Source: Bacteroidales bacterium
Lineage (GTDB): Bacteria; Bacteroidota; Bacteroidia; Bacteroidales; P3
NCBI GenBank assembly: GCA_024400545.1
Contig: JAKSMO010000001.1
Location: 62,001-126,000, forward strand
Reading direction: 5' to 3'
Length of the DNA: 64,000 bases
Below, one piece after another: positions 47,073 to 55,369 of this stretch; position 1 is the stretch's first letter, and every line of letters begins with the position of its first letter. The notes below the pieces were generated by a model. That model was given only the letters and a program-made list of their open reading frames with translations, did no database searches and was not told where the DNA came from. A program made the translations under genes and the position numbers.

Positions 47073-47738
47073 TTATTTTTCTGAAGGGATTACTAGGCAG
47101 TAGTGCATAGGGTGTGGGTGGGCAACTTGCAATGTGTTGAGTAGTTGCAAGGGGCCGCGAAGCATCTCCTGTCCTAGGCGGTCGTCCACGGGTATCATGG
47201 CGTGGTCTAGTTTGGGAAAGTCGGCTTTGATTTCGCGCAATGTTGAAAGATACAGTTTTTCCATCTCTTCTGCCGATATGCGCACTCGGCTGGCATCGGG
47301 CAGGTTGGTAGAGGGAAAGTACCAGTTGTTGTTGTCGCCGGCATGATACAGCGTTGTGCCGTCGTTCAGCTGGGTCACAGTGCACACTCCCACATCGGTA
47401 GAGTGGTAGGCGTGTAGGGTAAAATGGGGCGTTGTTACCACATCGCCAAATCGTAGCACGGCCAGCGGCAAAGTTTTGTCTATATGCCGCCGCCGGAAAG
47501 TGTCGTACGATGGCAGGTAGTGCCATTGGTCGTGTTGTTGGCACCACAAAGGTATGTCGGGGTTGTAGTGGTCCTCGTGGAAATGTGAAGTAACAAAATA
47601 CACCTCTTTCCCTGCGCTTACTGCTTCGTCAAGTAGCTGGTGCAGCAGATTGTCGGGGTCTTGCCAATAGTCGTACACGATCATATAGTCGTTGTCAACC
47701 ACGGCAAAGCAACTATGGTATATGTACTGTAAATCCAT
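47073..47738 (-). CDS. MBL-fold hydrolase, UlaG-like
   Basis: A 221-residue metallo-beta-lactamase-fold protein. It has a YHSCFAVV start, SHFHEDH as the metal site, YHAGDNNNW and a late MHYCLVI segment. This is a different branch from the hydrolase at 44117-44746. The substrate is unknown. It is 4 bases after the 134-residue gene and 5 bases before the small secreted protein gene. Confidence 0.82.
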   Translation of the reverse strand: MDLQYIYHSCFAVVDNDYMIVYDYWQDPDNLLHQLLDEAVSAGKEVYFVTSHFHEDHYNPDIPLWCQQHDQWHYLPSYDTFRRRHIDKTLPLAVLRFGDVVTTPHFTLHAYHSTDVGVCTVTQLNDGTTLYHAGDNNNWYFPSTNLPDASRVRISAEEMEKLYLSTLREIKADFPKLDHAMIPVDDRLGQEMLRGPLQLLNTLQVAHPHPMHYCLVIPSEK

Positions 47739-47742
47739 CGTG

Positions 47743-48147
47743 TTAGAACGACTTGGTCATGAAGTCGAACATGATTGTTTGTTCGTCGAAATGGATGTCC
47801 TCCAAGTCGATTCGTTCAAAAATTTGGACAGTTTTGGCGTTTCGGCCAAGGGCTATCATCAGCCGGTTGCCTCCCAACATCTCCAACATCTCCCCTCCGG
47901 GCTGGTCCTTGACCTTGTTGATTGCGGTACGTAGCATGTATTCGATGGCTGGGCCACCGCTAAAGGAGAAGATAACGTCGGAGCCTTTAATCTCCTCCAC
48001 AGTGATGTCGAGTCCCACCGAACCCATAAGGGGCACTTTGTGGGTCACTCGCAGGGTATGTGTGCCGCCATAGCACATGGGAAGTTCTTTGCCCGTATTG
48101 TCGGCAATCATTTTTTCTACTTCGGTATAGGTGAGTCGAAATTGCAT
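47743..48147 (-). CDS. Unknown 134-residue cytosolic protein
   Basis: No signal peptide, no clear motif. It has a mixed alpha/beta pattern, with a central GSVGLDITVEEIKGSDVIFSFSGG and a helix AIEYMLRTAINKVKDQPGGEMLEMLG. The ATG at 48147 gives the compact form; a longer start to 48228 adds a low-complexity Thr/Asn stretch and overlaps rlmH. It sits 19 bases after rlmH and 4 bases before the UlaG-like hydrolase, so cotranscription is likely. I do not recognise its family. Confidence 0.75.
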   Translation of the reverse strand: MQFRLTYTEVEKMIADNTGKELPMCYGGTHTLRVTHKVPLMGSVGLDITVEEIKGSDVIFSFSGGPAIEYMLRTAINKVKDQPGGEMLEMLGGNRLMIALGRNAKTVQIFERIDLEDIHFDEQTIMFDFMTKSF

Positions 48148-48166
48148 ATTGTTATATATTATTGAG

Positions 48167-48640
48167 TTATTCGTTGTGATAGGGTTCGTGGTGGAGAATG
48201 GTGAAAGCTCTGTATAGCTGTTCCACAAAGAAAAGGCGCACCATCTGATGGTTGAATGTCATTTGTGAGAGCGATATCTTGTCGTGCGCTGCGGCGTAAA
48301 CGCTGGGGGCAAAACCAAAGGCGCCTCCCACCACAAACACCAGGTTTCTAACGCCGGCATTCATCTGCTTTTGAATGTATTGTGAGAAGCCAACCGAGGT
48401 GTGTTCTTTCCCGTGCTCGTCAAGCAACACAATGCGGTCGGCTCCTTGCAATTTCTTGAGTAGAAGCACGGCCTCTCGCTCCTTAATCTCTTCGGGCGAG
48501 GCACCTTTCTGGTCTTTCAGCGCGGGAATGACTTCCAGTTCAAAATTGACATAGTGTTTGAGCCGTTTGCAATATTCGGCTATGCCCTCCTGCAGGTAGG
48601 CTATGTCGGTTTTTGAGATAACGAGGAGCTTGATGTTCAT
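48167..48640 (-). CDS. rlmH: 23S rRNA (pseudouridine1915-N3)-methyltransferase
   Basis: A 157-residue SPOUT methyltransferase that acts on the helix 69 pseudouridine in assembled 70S ribosomes. The motifs VLLDEHGKEHTSVGFSQYI, NLVFVVGGAFGF and LSQMTFNHQMVRLFFVEQLYRA with the C-terminal HHEPYHNE are diagnostic. The length is standard with the ATG at 48640. It is 4 bases after the methyltransferase gene. Confidence 0.95.
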   Translation of the reverse strand: MNIKLLVISKTDIAYLQEGIAEYCKRLKHYVNFELEVIPALKDQKGASPEEIKEREAVLLLKKLQGADRIVLLDEHGKEHTSVGFSQYIQKQMNAGVRNLVFVVGGAFGFAPSVYAAAHDKISLSQMTFNHQMVRLFFVEQLYRAFTILHHEPYHNE

Positions 48641-48644
48641 AATG

Positions 48645-49589
48645 CTATTTGTCGATGGTGAGTATGATGAATGGGGCAATCTGCTTGATGCCTAATGCCC
48701 GGATGATGATGTTTAAAAGACGCGAGGCCGTGCCCTTTAGCCCCGATCTGTGGGTGTTGTAAAATCCGTTGCCCACGTGCACATGGGCTTTGTGTCGGTC
48801 CACCAGTTGCTGGTAGTCCGATATGGGCAGTATGCGTTCCGTCCAGCTGCCGGTGGCGGGGTCGCAGGTGTTGTAGGCGTCGGCCAGGATATTGGGCTTG
48901 TTGTTAGCCACAGCTTCAATTGCGTCGTCGTAGGTCAGTCCTCGGGTGTGTTTGGCCCAATAGTCAAGCTCCTGGGGGCTGAGGTTGCGATAGCTGTGCG
49001 CAATGTGGTGGCGGCGTTCGTGCAAAAATCCCCCTTCGCCCAGTTCGTCGTTCACCATTACTTTGCGCAGCCGTTTTACCACATGGGGGTTGAACGGTGT
49101 TGATCCGGTGGTAAACAGCATGGCCATTTCAGGATTGATGGCAAAAACATGGTCAAAAAACTCGTCAAGCCGGTAAATATGCTCTATCACATCCATACCC
49201 ATCAAAAAATCCGGGCACACCTCTTTCTCGTCGCACCATTGGCGCAGAGTTTCGGCATCGCCATGCAGCACCACGTCGGGGCCAAACCCCAGGTGGTCGG
49301 AAATGGCCGTCACAGTCTTTGTTGCCAACGAGTTGTAGTCGATATATATCACCTGCCCAATTCCATGCTCTTTGGCGGCAAGCGATAAAAATCCGTGTCC
49401 GCCGCCATAGTCAACCATAGTTACCTGCTGCGGAGCTTTGCCGCATTGCGCCAGCATCTTGTCAATACATAGGTTGTAAATATCCATATAATAATCTATG
49501 CTGGGCAACATGCGCATAATGTATCGGCGGCTGTATTCGCTGATAGGCAGGTCTTGGTAGGGTATTTGGCGTAACTTTTGGGCGAGCAT
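48645..49589 (-). CDS. Class I SAM-dependent methyltransferase
   Basis: A 314-residue Rossmann-fold methyltransferase. Motif I is VDYGGGHGFLSLAAKE, followed by VIYIDYNSLA (acidic ribose contact) and VVLHGDAETL. The N-terminal helix region and the C-terminal HERRHHIAHSYRNLSPQELDYW suggest a specific small-molecule or glycan target that I cannot name. The ATG overlaps the stop of the FemAB-like gene by one base (TAATG), so translation is coupled. Confidence 0.82.
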   Translation of the reverse strand: MLAQKLRQIPYQDLPISEYSRRYIMRMLPSIDYYMDIYNLCIDKMLAQCGKAPQQVTMVDYGGGHGFLSLAAKEHGIGQVIYIDYNSLATKTVTAISDHLGFGPDVVLHGDAETLRQWCDEKEVCPDFLMGMDVIEHIYRLDEFFDHVFAINPEMAMLFTTGSTPFNPHVVKRLRKVMVNDELGEGGFLHERRHHIAHSYRNLSPQELDYWAKHTRGLTYDDAIEAVANNKPNILADAYNTCDPATGSWTERILPISDYQQLVDRHKAHVHVGNGFYNTHRSGLKGTASRLLNIIIRALGIKQIAPFIILTIDK

Positions 49590-50512
49590 TATTGTATCTT
49601 TAAAAGTTTTTTGGCAAAAGGTATCGCGCTGCGAAACACTTGATGGTAAGTGGCTGGGTAGGATCCGTAAAGGCTGTAGGAAAGGGCAATGCTAGGCTCT
49701 CGGCTGCCCTCAAAGTCGAAGCTGCGGGTGCGGGAGGCCAGGCGTTGGAATATCTCCCAAAGCAGGAACGACGAAGTGGCGTTGTGGTGGCCTTCGGGGT
49801 GGAATGCGCACATCAGCGAATACCCGCACCGGCTGTCGTAAACGGCAAAGCGGGCTCCGTGCAGCCTGCCATCGGCATCGCGTGCGGCTATCAGTATGCC
49901 GTTGCCGTGGGCCACTGCAGTGCTCACCACACGTTGTATGAAGTCGTGCGAGAGCAGGTCGGCTTTTCCTCGCGACTGCCAGTATTCGGCATGCAGCGTG
50001 GCAAATTGGTCGGGGGTGATGTCCTCGTCGATATGTAGCACTTTCTGCGCCCGTCGTATGGCTTTCTGTCGCTGGTGCTTGTCAAAATTGTCAAACACCT
50101 GCTGGGGGTTGGTAATGTCGTCTATGCGGTAAGTCGGGCGTGGCGAAACCTCATATTTCTCCCAGCCCGCAAAATGCGTGATGGAGGGTGCGAAGTTTTG
50201 CAGGTATAGTGCCAGGTGCAGCTTTTTCAGGTGGGCGGTGAGCTGTCGTGTGGTGTTGCCTTGGTCGGTCCCTTCGCGATACCAGGGGCCGTTGTATTGG
50301 GTAAGTTGGGGTTGCAGTATATATCGCAGTCCCATCTTGCTGCCCATCAGGTAGGGCAGGGCCCCCACAATGTTCTGCTGTTCGTCGTAGGCCAGGGCCA
50401 CATCCCACAGCTTGCCGTGGCACACGGTTTCCATCCACCAATATTGAAGAAACAGAGGGATGTTTGACCCCTCTGTTTCACATAGCGTTTTATATTTCTG
50501 CTTGTTGGTCAA
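49589..50512 (-). CDS. FemAB/GNAT-like acyltransferase
   Basis: A 307-residue protein of the FemAB-like branch of the GNAT superfamily. It has IPLFLQYWWMETV near the N terminus, a KHQRQKAIRRAQK helix, RLHGARFAVYDSRCGYSLM, FHPEGHHNATSSFLLWEIFQ and FDFEGSREPSIALSYSLYG. Such proteins transfer acyl or aminoacyl groups, often in cell-wall or glycan synthesis; the reaction here is unknown. The start appears to be TTG at 50512, directly after the TAA of the OmpA-family gene and in the same frame. The next Met is at residue 27, too late for the domain. Confidence 0.78.
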   Translation of the reverse strand: MTNKQKYKTLCETEGSNIPLFLQYWWMETVCHGKLWDVALAYDEQQNIVGALPYLMGSKMGLRYILQPQLTQYNGPWYREGTDQGNTTRQLTAHLKKLHLALYLQNFAPSITHFAGWEKYEVSPRPTYRIDDITNPQQVFDNFDKHQRQKAIRRAQKVLHIDEDITPDQFATLHAEYWQSRGKADLLSHDFIQRVVSTAVAHGNGILIAARDADGRLHGARFAVYDSRCGYSLMCAFHPEGHHNATSSFLLWEIFQRLASRTRSFDFEGSREPSIALSYSLYGSYPATYHQVFRSAIPFAKKLLKIQ

Positions 50513-51583
50513 TTATTGGATAGTCACAGTCACACGATTGTTGGCTGAGCGGCCTCCCAGGGTGTTGTTGTCGCCCACGGGGTCGTCTTCGCCTTTGGCA
50601 ATTACCTCAATGCGGTGCTCGTCAATGCCGCGCATCATCAAGGCTTTCTTCACCTCCACGGCGCGCTGGCGCGAAAGGCCCATGTTGTAAGCCTCGGTGC
50701 CCACATTGTCGCAGTAGCCCGTCAGCAGCACCTCCAGGCCGGTTTCCTGTTTCAGGTAGTTGGCAATGTTGTCCAGCTCAAGGGCATAAGATTTCTGCAC
50801 GGTAGCATCGTTGGCAAAGAATTTGATGTCGGCAAAGCTCTGTGCGTCGCGGGCGGCACTGGGCAGCAGGTCGATTTTCTTGCTCGAAAAGTCGCAGATA
50901 AGACCCACGCGGATCACTGCATCTTGGGGTTGGGGCTCGTTGTAGTAGTCTTCGTCCTGCCAGTAGCGCCAGTCAATTTCGGCCACTTTGTATGAAATCT
51001 TGTTCTTCATTTCCAGCTCTATGAGTATATCGCGGAAATAGTCGAGCGAGATAAGGGCCTCCATCTGAGCGCGGGCAATAAGTTCGTCGCGTTCATCCTG
51101 GTCGGTGATGGTGGGGTTGACCGAAAAAACGGCGCACAAGTGCATGGGAATGCGTCCGGCCGAACGCAGATAGTCCATCACGGGGTCGAAAGTGCCCCAG
51201 TTGCGCTTGTCGTCCTTCAGCCACTTCAGGGGGCGGAAGTTGTTGTAGTTGTAGTCAACAAAATAGAATTTCTTGGCGTCGAAAGTGGTGAATTTCCACA
51301 CGGTGTCGTAAGCCGTGCGGCGCACTTTGTGTTTGCCTCCCAAATCGATAATAGGCTCAGTCTTTTTGCCTTTCTTGGAAGCATCGGCCAGGGTCACCTG
51401 CTCGTAAAGGCCGCCGGGGGTGGGGTGCCAGCTGGTGTCGGCATTGTTGCGCAGCCACAGGCGCTTGTTGTTACCTTCCTTAATGATTTCGGTGGTTTCT
51501 TTCTTTTTACGGTACTGGGCTTGTACGTTGGTTGCGGGAATCACAAACAAGGCTGCCAGCATGATTATCAATAATTTCCTCAT
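50513..51583 (-). CDS. OmpA family protein
   Basis: A 356-residue secreted protein with a signal peptide (MRKLLIIMLAALFVIPATNVQAQ), a middle region of unclear fold (about 60-230, LKWLKDDKRNWGTFDPVM) and a C-terminal OmpA peptidoglycan-binding domain (about 240-355). Visible there are FFANDATVQKSYALELDNIANYL, LTGYCDNVGTEAYNMGLSRQRAVEVKKAL and ANNRVTVTIQ. It probably anchors the envelope to peptidoglycan in the periplasm. It starts 46 bases after the FtsE-type gene. Confidence 0.88.
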   Translation of the reverse strand: MRKLLIIMLAALFVIPATNVQAQYRKKKETTEIIKEGNNKRLWLRNNADTSWHPTPGGLYEQVTLADASKKGKKTEPIIDLGGKHKVRRTAYDTVWKFTTFDAKKFYFVDYNYNNFRPLKWLKDDKRNWGTFDPVMDYLRSAGRIPMHLCAVFSVNPTITDQDERDELIARAQMEALISLDYFRDILIELEMKNKISYKVAEIDWRYWQDEDYYNEPQPQDAVIRVGLICDFSSKKIDLLPSAARDAQSFADIKFFANDATVQKSYALELDNIANYLKQETGLEVLLTGYCDNVGTEAYNMGLSRQRAVEVKKALMMRGIDEHRIEVIAKGEDDPVGDNNTLGGRSANNRVTVTIQ

Positions 51584-51629
51584 CGTAGTATTTTTTCGTT
51601 TTTGAATAAGTAACGCAAAAAAATAATTT

Positions 51630-52304
51630 TTATTGTTGTGGATCGGTAAGGGTTCCGTTTTCGCACACCAAAACGCGCGACTGGAACTTGTCGATCATCA
51701 TAAAATCGTGGGTCGAAATCAGCATAGTGGTACCCATTTCTCGGTTGATGTTCAGCAGCAGTTCCATAATGTCGCTCGAGGTTGCGGGGTCGAGGTTGCC
51801 TGTGGGTTCGTCGGCCAATATCAGGCTGGGACTGTTGATGATGGCGCGGGCAATGCCCACACGCTGCTGCTCGCCTTCCGAGAGGTGGTGGATCGACGAC
51901 ATGGCCTTGTCGGCAATGCCTACCGAGGTGAGCACTTTGGTGATTTGTGCCTCCATCTCCGATTTTTTCCATCCGGTGGCCTGCAGCACAAAGGCTAGGT
52001 TGTCGAATACGTTGCGGTCTTTCAGCAGTCTGAAATTCTGAAACACGATGCCTATCTTGCGGCGCAGCAGGGGGATTTGGCGGTGTTTCAAATGTGTGAG
52101 GTCAAAGCCGCACACTTGGGCCTCTCCTTGGTCAATGTCGTGGTCGGCATACAGGGTGCGGAGCAGCGATGTTTTGCCTGCCCCACTGCGGCCAATGAGA
52201 TATACGAACTCGCCAGGGGTGATGCTGAGGTTGATATTGCTCAGCAAGGGTCCGTCGTCGTGACTGATAGTCACATTGTTGAGAGATATGATAGGGGTCT
52301 CCAT
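51630..52304 (-). CDS. FtsE-type ABC ATPase
   Basis: A 224-residue ABC ATPase. Walker A is GRSGAGKT, the Q-loop segment RRKIGIVFQNFRLLKDRNVFDN is the FtsE hallmark, the signature is LSEGEQQRVGIAR and Walker B is LILADEPTGNLD. FtsE pairs with FtsX at the division septum to activate peptidoglycan hydrolases. No ftsX gene lies nearby, so the partner is encoded elsewhere. The gene is preceded by a -7 box at 52325-52332. Confidence 0.87.
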   Translation of the reverse strand: METPIISLNNVTISHDDGPLLSNINLSITPGEFVYLIGRSGAGKTSLLRTLYADHDIDQGEAQVCGFDLTHLKHRQIPLLRRKIGIVFQNFRLLKDRNVFDNLAFVLQATGWKKSEMEAQITKVLTSVGIADKAMSSIHHLSEGEQQRVGIARAIINSPSLILADEPTGNLDPATSSDIMELLLNINREMGTTMLISTHDFMMIDKFQSRVLVCENGTLTDPQQ

Positions 52305-52324
52305 AGATGCATTATTTCAAAATG

Positions 52325-52332
52325 CAAAATTA
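52325..52332 (-). promoter_or_regulatory. -7 box upstream of the FtsE-type gene
   Basis: TAATTTTG on the minus strand (52332-52325), 20 bases before the ATG. No clear TTG at the -33 position. Confidence 0.45.
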
Positions 52333-52400
52333 CTATTTTTTTTCTATATACGGATGTGATGCTATATTTTTTTTTAACGCGCGAATGTTAAAATCCGTCA

Positions 52401-53858
52401 CTATCCTCTTTTCCAGAATGCGGGAATGAGCAGCACCAGCAGGGTCAGGCATTCCAGTCGGCCCAGCAGCATGAGGAACGAGCAGATGAGTTTGGCCGCG
52501 ATGGTAAAGCCTTCGTAACAGCCAAATCCGCCGCTCACGCCAAGTCCGGGTCCATAGCCGGTAATGCAGGCTATGGTGGCGCCAATGGATTCGGTGGCAT
52601 TAATCCCGCTCAGCATCAGCATCAGAATGCCGATAAAGATGACCGCGGCGTAGGTGATAAAGATAACCATCACATTGTTGATGATGGCCTGCGACACGGG
52701 CTTCTTGTTTAGTCGCACGGGATTCACGGCATGAGGGTGCAGTCTGTCGCGCAGAATTTTGCGCACGTTGCGGATAAGGATGATGACACGCATGGCTTTT
52801 ATGCCTCCAGTAGTGGAGCCTGCCATGCCTCCGCAAAGCGAGAGCACCACAAACAAAAAGGTGATGGGCACCCACCATTGCGAGGTATCGGCAGCCAGCG
52901 ATCCCGTGGTGGTGAGCACACTGATAGTCTGTACCGTTCCGCATCGTATCGATTCGCTCCAGCTATAGTCCATCTTGGTGTGCAGCGATAGTATTACGAA
53001 TATTGCGCTTAGCAGATAAACAAGCAGATAGAACGATATCTGTTCGAATTTGTTTTTCAACTTGCCCCATTGGATGGTGAGCAGGTTGTAGAGCAGGGCA
53101 AAGTTCACGCCGCTCAGCAGCATGGCCGAGGCCACAATGTATTGCTGCAGGTGGCTGAGCCGCTCAAGGCTGTTGTTGTAAATTGAAAATCCGCCCGACG
53201 AGATATTGGTGAATGTGATGTTTACCGCATCCCAAAAGTGCATCCCGCTTTTGTACAGCACCAGTATGAATAGCAAGGTGAGAAAGATATACACGCCCAG
53301 AGTCTGCCGTATGGTGGAGGCCATGGATGTGGTCTGCTTGCTGGTGTTGTCGGCGCCCGAAGCCTCGGCGGTGTAAAGGCTGTATTTGTTGATACCCAAG
53401 GTGGGCACAATGGCCAGCACCAACAGCACTATGCCAAATCCGCCAAACCACTGCGTCATGCTGCGCCACAGCAGTATCGACGACGGCTGGCATTCCACCA
53501 CCGGAAAGATTGTGGCGCCGGTGGAGGTGATTCCCGACATGGATTCAAACAGCGCGTTGGCAAAATTATGCGCCACGCCGGTGGACAGATAGGGCAGGGT
53601 GCCAAATAGCGATAGCGCCACCCACATCAGCACCACCAGCAGGTAGGCCATGCGCTTGTCGGTGAGTCGGTGGGCTCGGTAAAAGCTCACCAGCAACAAC
53701 ATGCCTACGCATAGCGTCAGCAGTCCCGAGACCGTAATGGCCTGCCAGGTGCCGTCGGCAAAATGCAAGGCCGGTATCAGGCACGAGAGCACCAGTCCCC
53801 CTTCCACCATCAGCATGATGCCGATAAATCGGAATATGTATTTTAAATCGTTACTCAT
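52401..53858 (-). CDS. trkH: TrkH-type potassium uptake protein, second copy
   Basis: A 485-residue inner-membrane potassium transporter subunit. Four pore-loop selectivity filters are visible: SGITSTGATI, TNISSGGFSI, VLTTTGSLAA and ITGYGPGL, each with the conserved glycine. The ATG at 53858 overlaps the stop of the upstream trkH (ATGA overlap), so translation is coupled. Upstream in-frame codons lead into the other gene and are ignored. It differs clearly from the first copy, so this is an old duplication. The FtsE-type gene follows after 96 bases. Confidence 0.9.
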   Translation of the reverse strand: MSNDLKYIFRFIGIMLMVEGGLVLSCLIPALHFADGTWQAITVSGLLTLCVGMLLLVSFYRAHRLTDKRMAYLLVVLMWVALSLFGTLPYLSTGVAHNFANALFESMSGITSTGATIFPVVECQPSSILLWRSMTQWFGGFGIVLLVLAIVPTLGINKYSLYTAEASGADNTSKQTTSMASTIRQTLGVYIFLTLLFILVLYKSGMHFWDAVNITFTNISSGGFSIYNNSLERLSHLQQYIVASAMLLSGVNFALLYNLLTIQWGKLKNKFEQISFYLLVYLLSAIFVILSLHTKMDYSWSESIRCGTVQTISVLTTTGSLAADTSQWWVPITFLFVVLSLCGGMAGSTTGGIKAMRVIILIRNVRKILRDRLHPHAVNPVRLNKKPVSQAIINNVMVIFITYAAVIFIGILMLMLSGINATESIGATIACITGYGPGLGVSGGFGCYEGFTIAAKLICSFLMLLGRLECLTLLVLLIPAFWKRG

Positions 53859-55369
53859 CGGCGTCTCCAGTATGAAGGTGAGAAAATGGCTATCAATGCA
53901 AACAGCTCCAGTCGGCCTGCCAGCATTAGCACGGTGAGCGTCCATTTGGCCAGGTCGGGCAGCATGGCGTAGTCAAGGTTGCCGCCCAGGTTGTTGATTA
54001 GCGGCGAAGGACCCAGGTTGCTGATATTGGCGGCTGCCATGCAGATGGCGTCGGGTATAGTGCAGTCGCACAGGGTGAGCACAAAGGCTCCGCCCACTAT
54101 AAAGGCAATGTATAGCGACACATAGCCCAATATCTTATTGATGTATTCGCTGTCCACGGCCTTGCCATCCACTTTTACCAACGCCACGGCATTGGGGTGT
54201 ATCATGTGGGTGAAATACAGGCCTATATATTTCACTAGCGTGATGATTCGGCGCATTTTCAATCCTCCGCCGGTCGATCCCGCCGAACTGCCAATAATGA
54301 TGATTACAAATGTAATCGTGCTCACCAAGAAAGGCCAGTGACTTGGGCGGGGCAGGAAAAAGCCGCAGGTTGACATGGTTGAGGCTATATGGAATGCGCT
54401 GTAGCTCAACGCCGATAAGAGGTCTTTGCCCGTAAAGTAGAAAGCTCCGCTACAAACCAAAATAGTAACTGTCAGCACTGCCAGGTAGGTCCTCAATTCT
54501 TCGTTGCGGTGTATGCCTTTCCATTTGAATGTAAACAAGTTGTAAAGCACAGCCACATTGATGCCGCTGAGCATCATAAAAACAGTGATTACCAGCAGCG
54601 CTCCGTCGCTCAGCATCGACAGTCCGGCACTGTGAGTTACAAATCCTCCCGTCGATACTGTGCTCAGCGATAGGCAGATGGCATCCACTATAGGCACGTG
54701 GTTCACACATAGCAGCACAAACATTGCCAAGGTTAGAATGATGTAGATAGTCCACAACCTAGTTACACTCTTCGAGAGTCGGGGGTGCAGTTTGCGCTCC
54801 TGGGTGCCCGAAAATTCGGCCTCGTAGAGCTGCACGCCACTTATGCCCAAGCGTCGGAATATGGCTATCACCATCAGCATCATGCCCAGGCCGCCAATCC
54901 ATTGCGTTATGGCGCGATACACCAGCAGGCTTTGGGGCAGCTCCTCGGGGTACGGCAGCACCGATGAGCCGGTGGTGGTAAATCCGCTAAAGCTTTCAAA
55001 TATTGCGTCGGTCAGCGAGTCGATGCCTCCGGTAAAGAGGTAGGGCAGTGTTCCGCAAAAAGGCACTGCCATCCAAATGGTGGCCGTCACCCAGTAGCTT
55101 TCGTCGCTCTTGAGGTCGTATTCGGCGTTGTGGCCCAATATGTTGCGGAATAGGAGCCCGATCAGCAGTGTGGCCATGCCCGACATCAGCAGGGCGAATT
55201 GCGCCCCGTCGCGGCAGTAGAGCGAGATGACCAAAGGCAGCACCATGATGCCGCTCAGGTATAGCAGCATCACACCCATCAGATGGGCTATGAGCCTGAA
55301 ATTGAACTTGCGCAAGCCCAATTTCTCCGAGGGCCATTCGTTAATCCTATGTATTGCCTTATGTGCCAA
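53855..55369 (-). CDS. trkH: TrkH-type potassium uptake protein, first copy
   Basis: A 504-residue potassium transporter subunit with about ten membrane helices and four filters: SGFTTTGSSV, STVSTGGFVT, STMSTCGFFL and ANISNLGPSP. It works with the TrkA regulator encoded directly upstream. The stop TAA of trkA is followed at once and in frame by a TTG (55369) that I list as the start. A TTG at 55321, preceded by a GGAG stretch, is an alternative that drops 16 residues. Confidence 0.9.
   Translation of the reverse strand: MAHKAIHRINEWPSEKLGLRKFNFRLIAHLMGVMLLYLSGIMVLPLVISLYCRDGAQFALLMSGMATLLIGLLFRNILGHNAEYDLKSDESYWVTATIWMAVPFCGTLPYLFTGGIDSLTDAIFESFSGFTTTGSSVLPYPEELPQSLLVYRAITQWIGGLGMMLMVIAIFRRLGISGVQLYEAEFSGTQERKLHPRLSKSVTRLWTIYIILTLAMFVLLCVNHVPIVDAICLSLSTVSTGGFVTHSAGLSMLSDGALLVITVFMMLSGINVAVLYNLFTFKWKGIHRNEELRTYLAVLTVTILVCSGAFYFTGKDLLSALSYSAFHIASTMSTCGFFLPRPSHWPFLVSTITFVIIIIGSSAGSTGGGLKMRRIITLVKYIGLYFTHMIHPNAVALVKVDGKAVDSEYINKILGYVSLYIAFIVGGAFVLTLCDCTIPDAICMAAANISNLGPSPLINNLGGNLDYAMLPDLAKWTLTVLMLAGRLELFALIAIFSPSYWRRR

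Noticed and set aside
47068..47547. N-terminal extension of the 125-residue secreted protein
   Set aside because: It overlaps the UlaG-like hydrolase gene in another frame and hides a good signal peptide.
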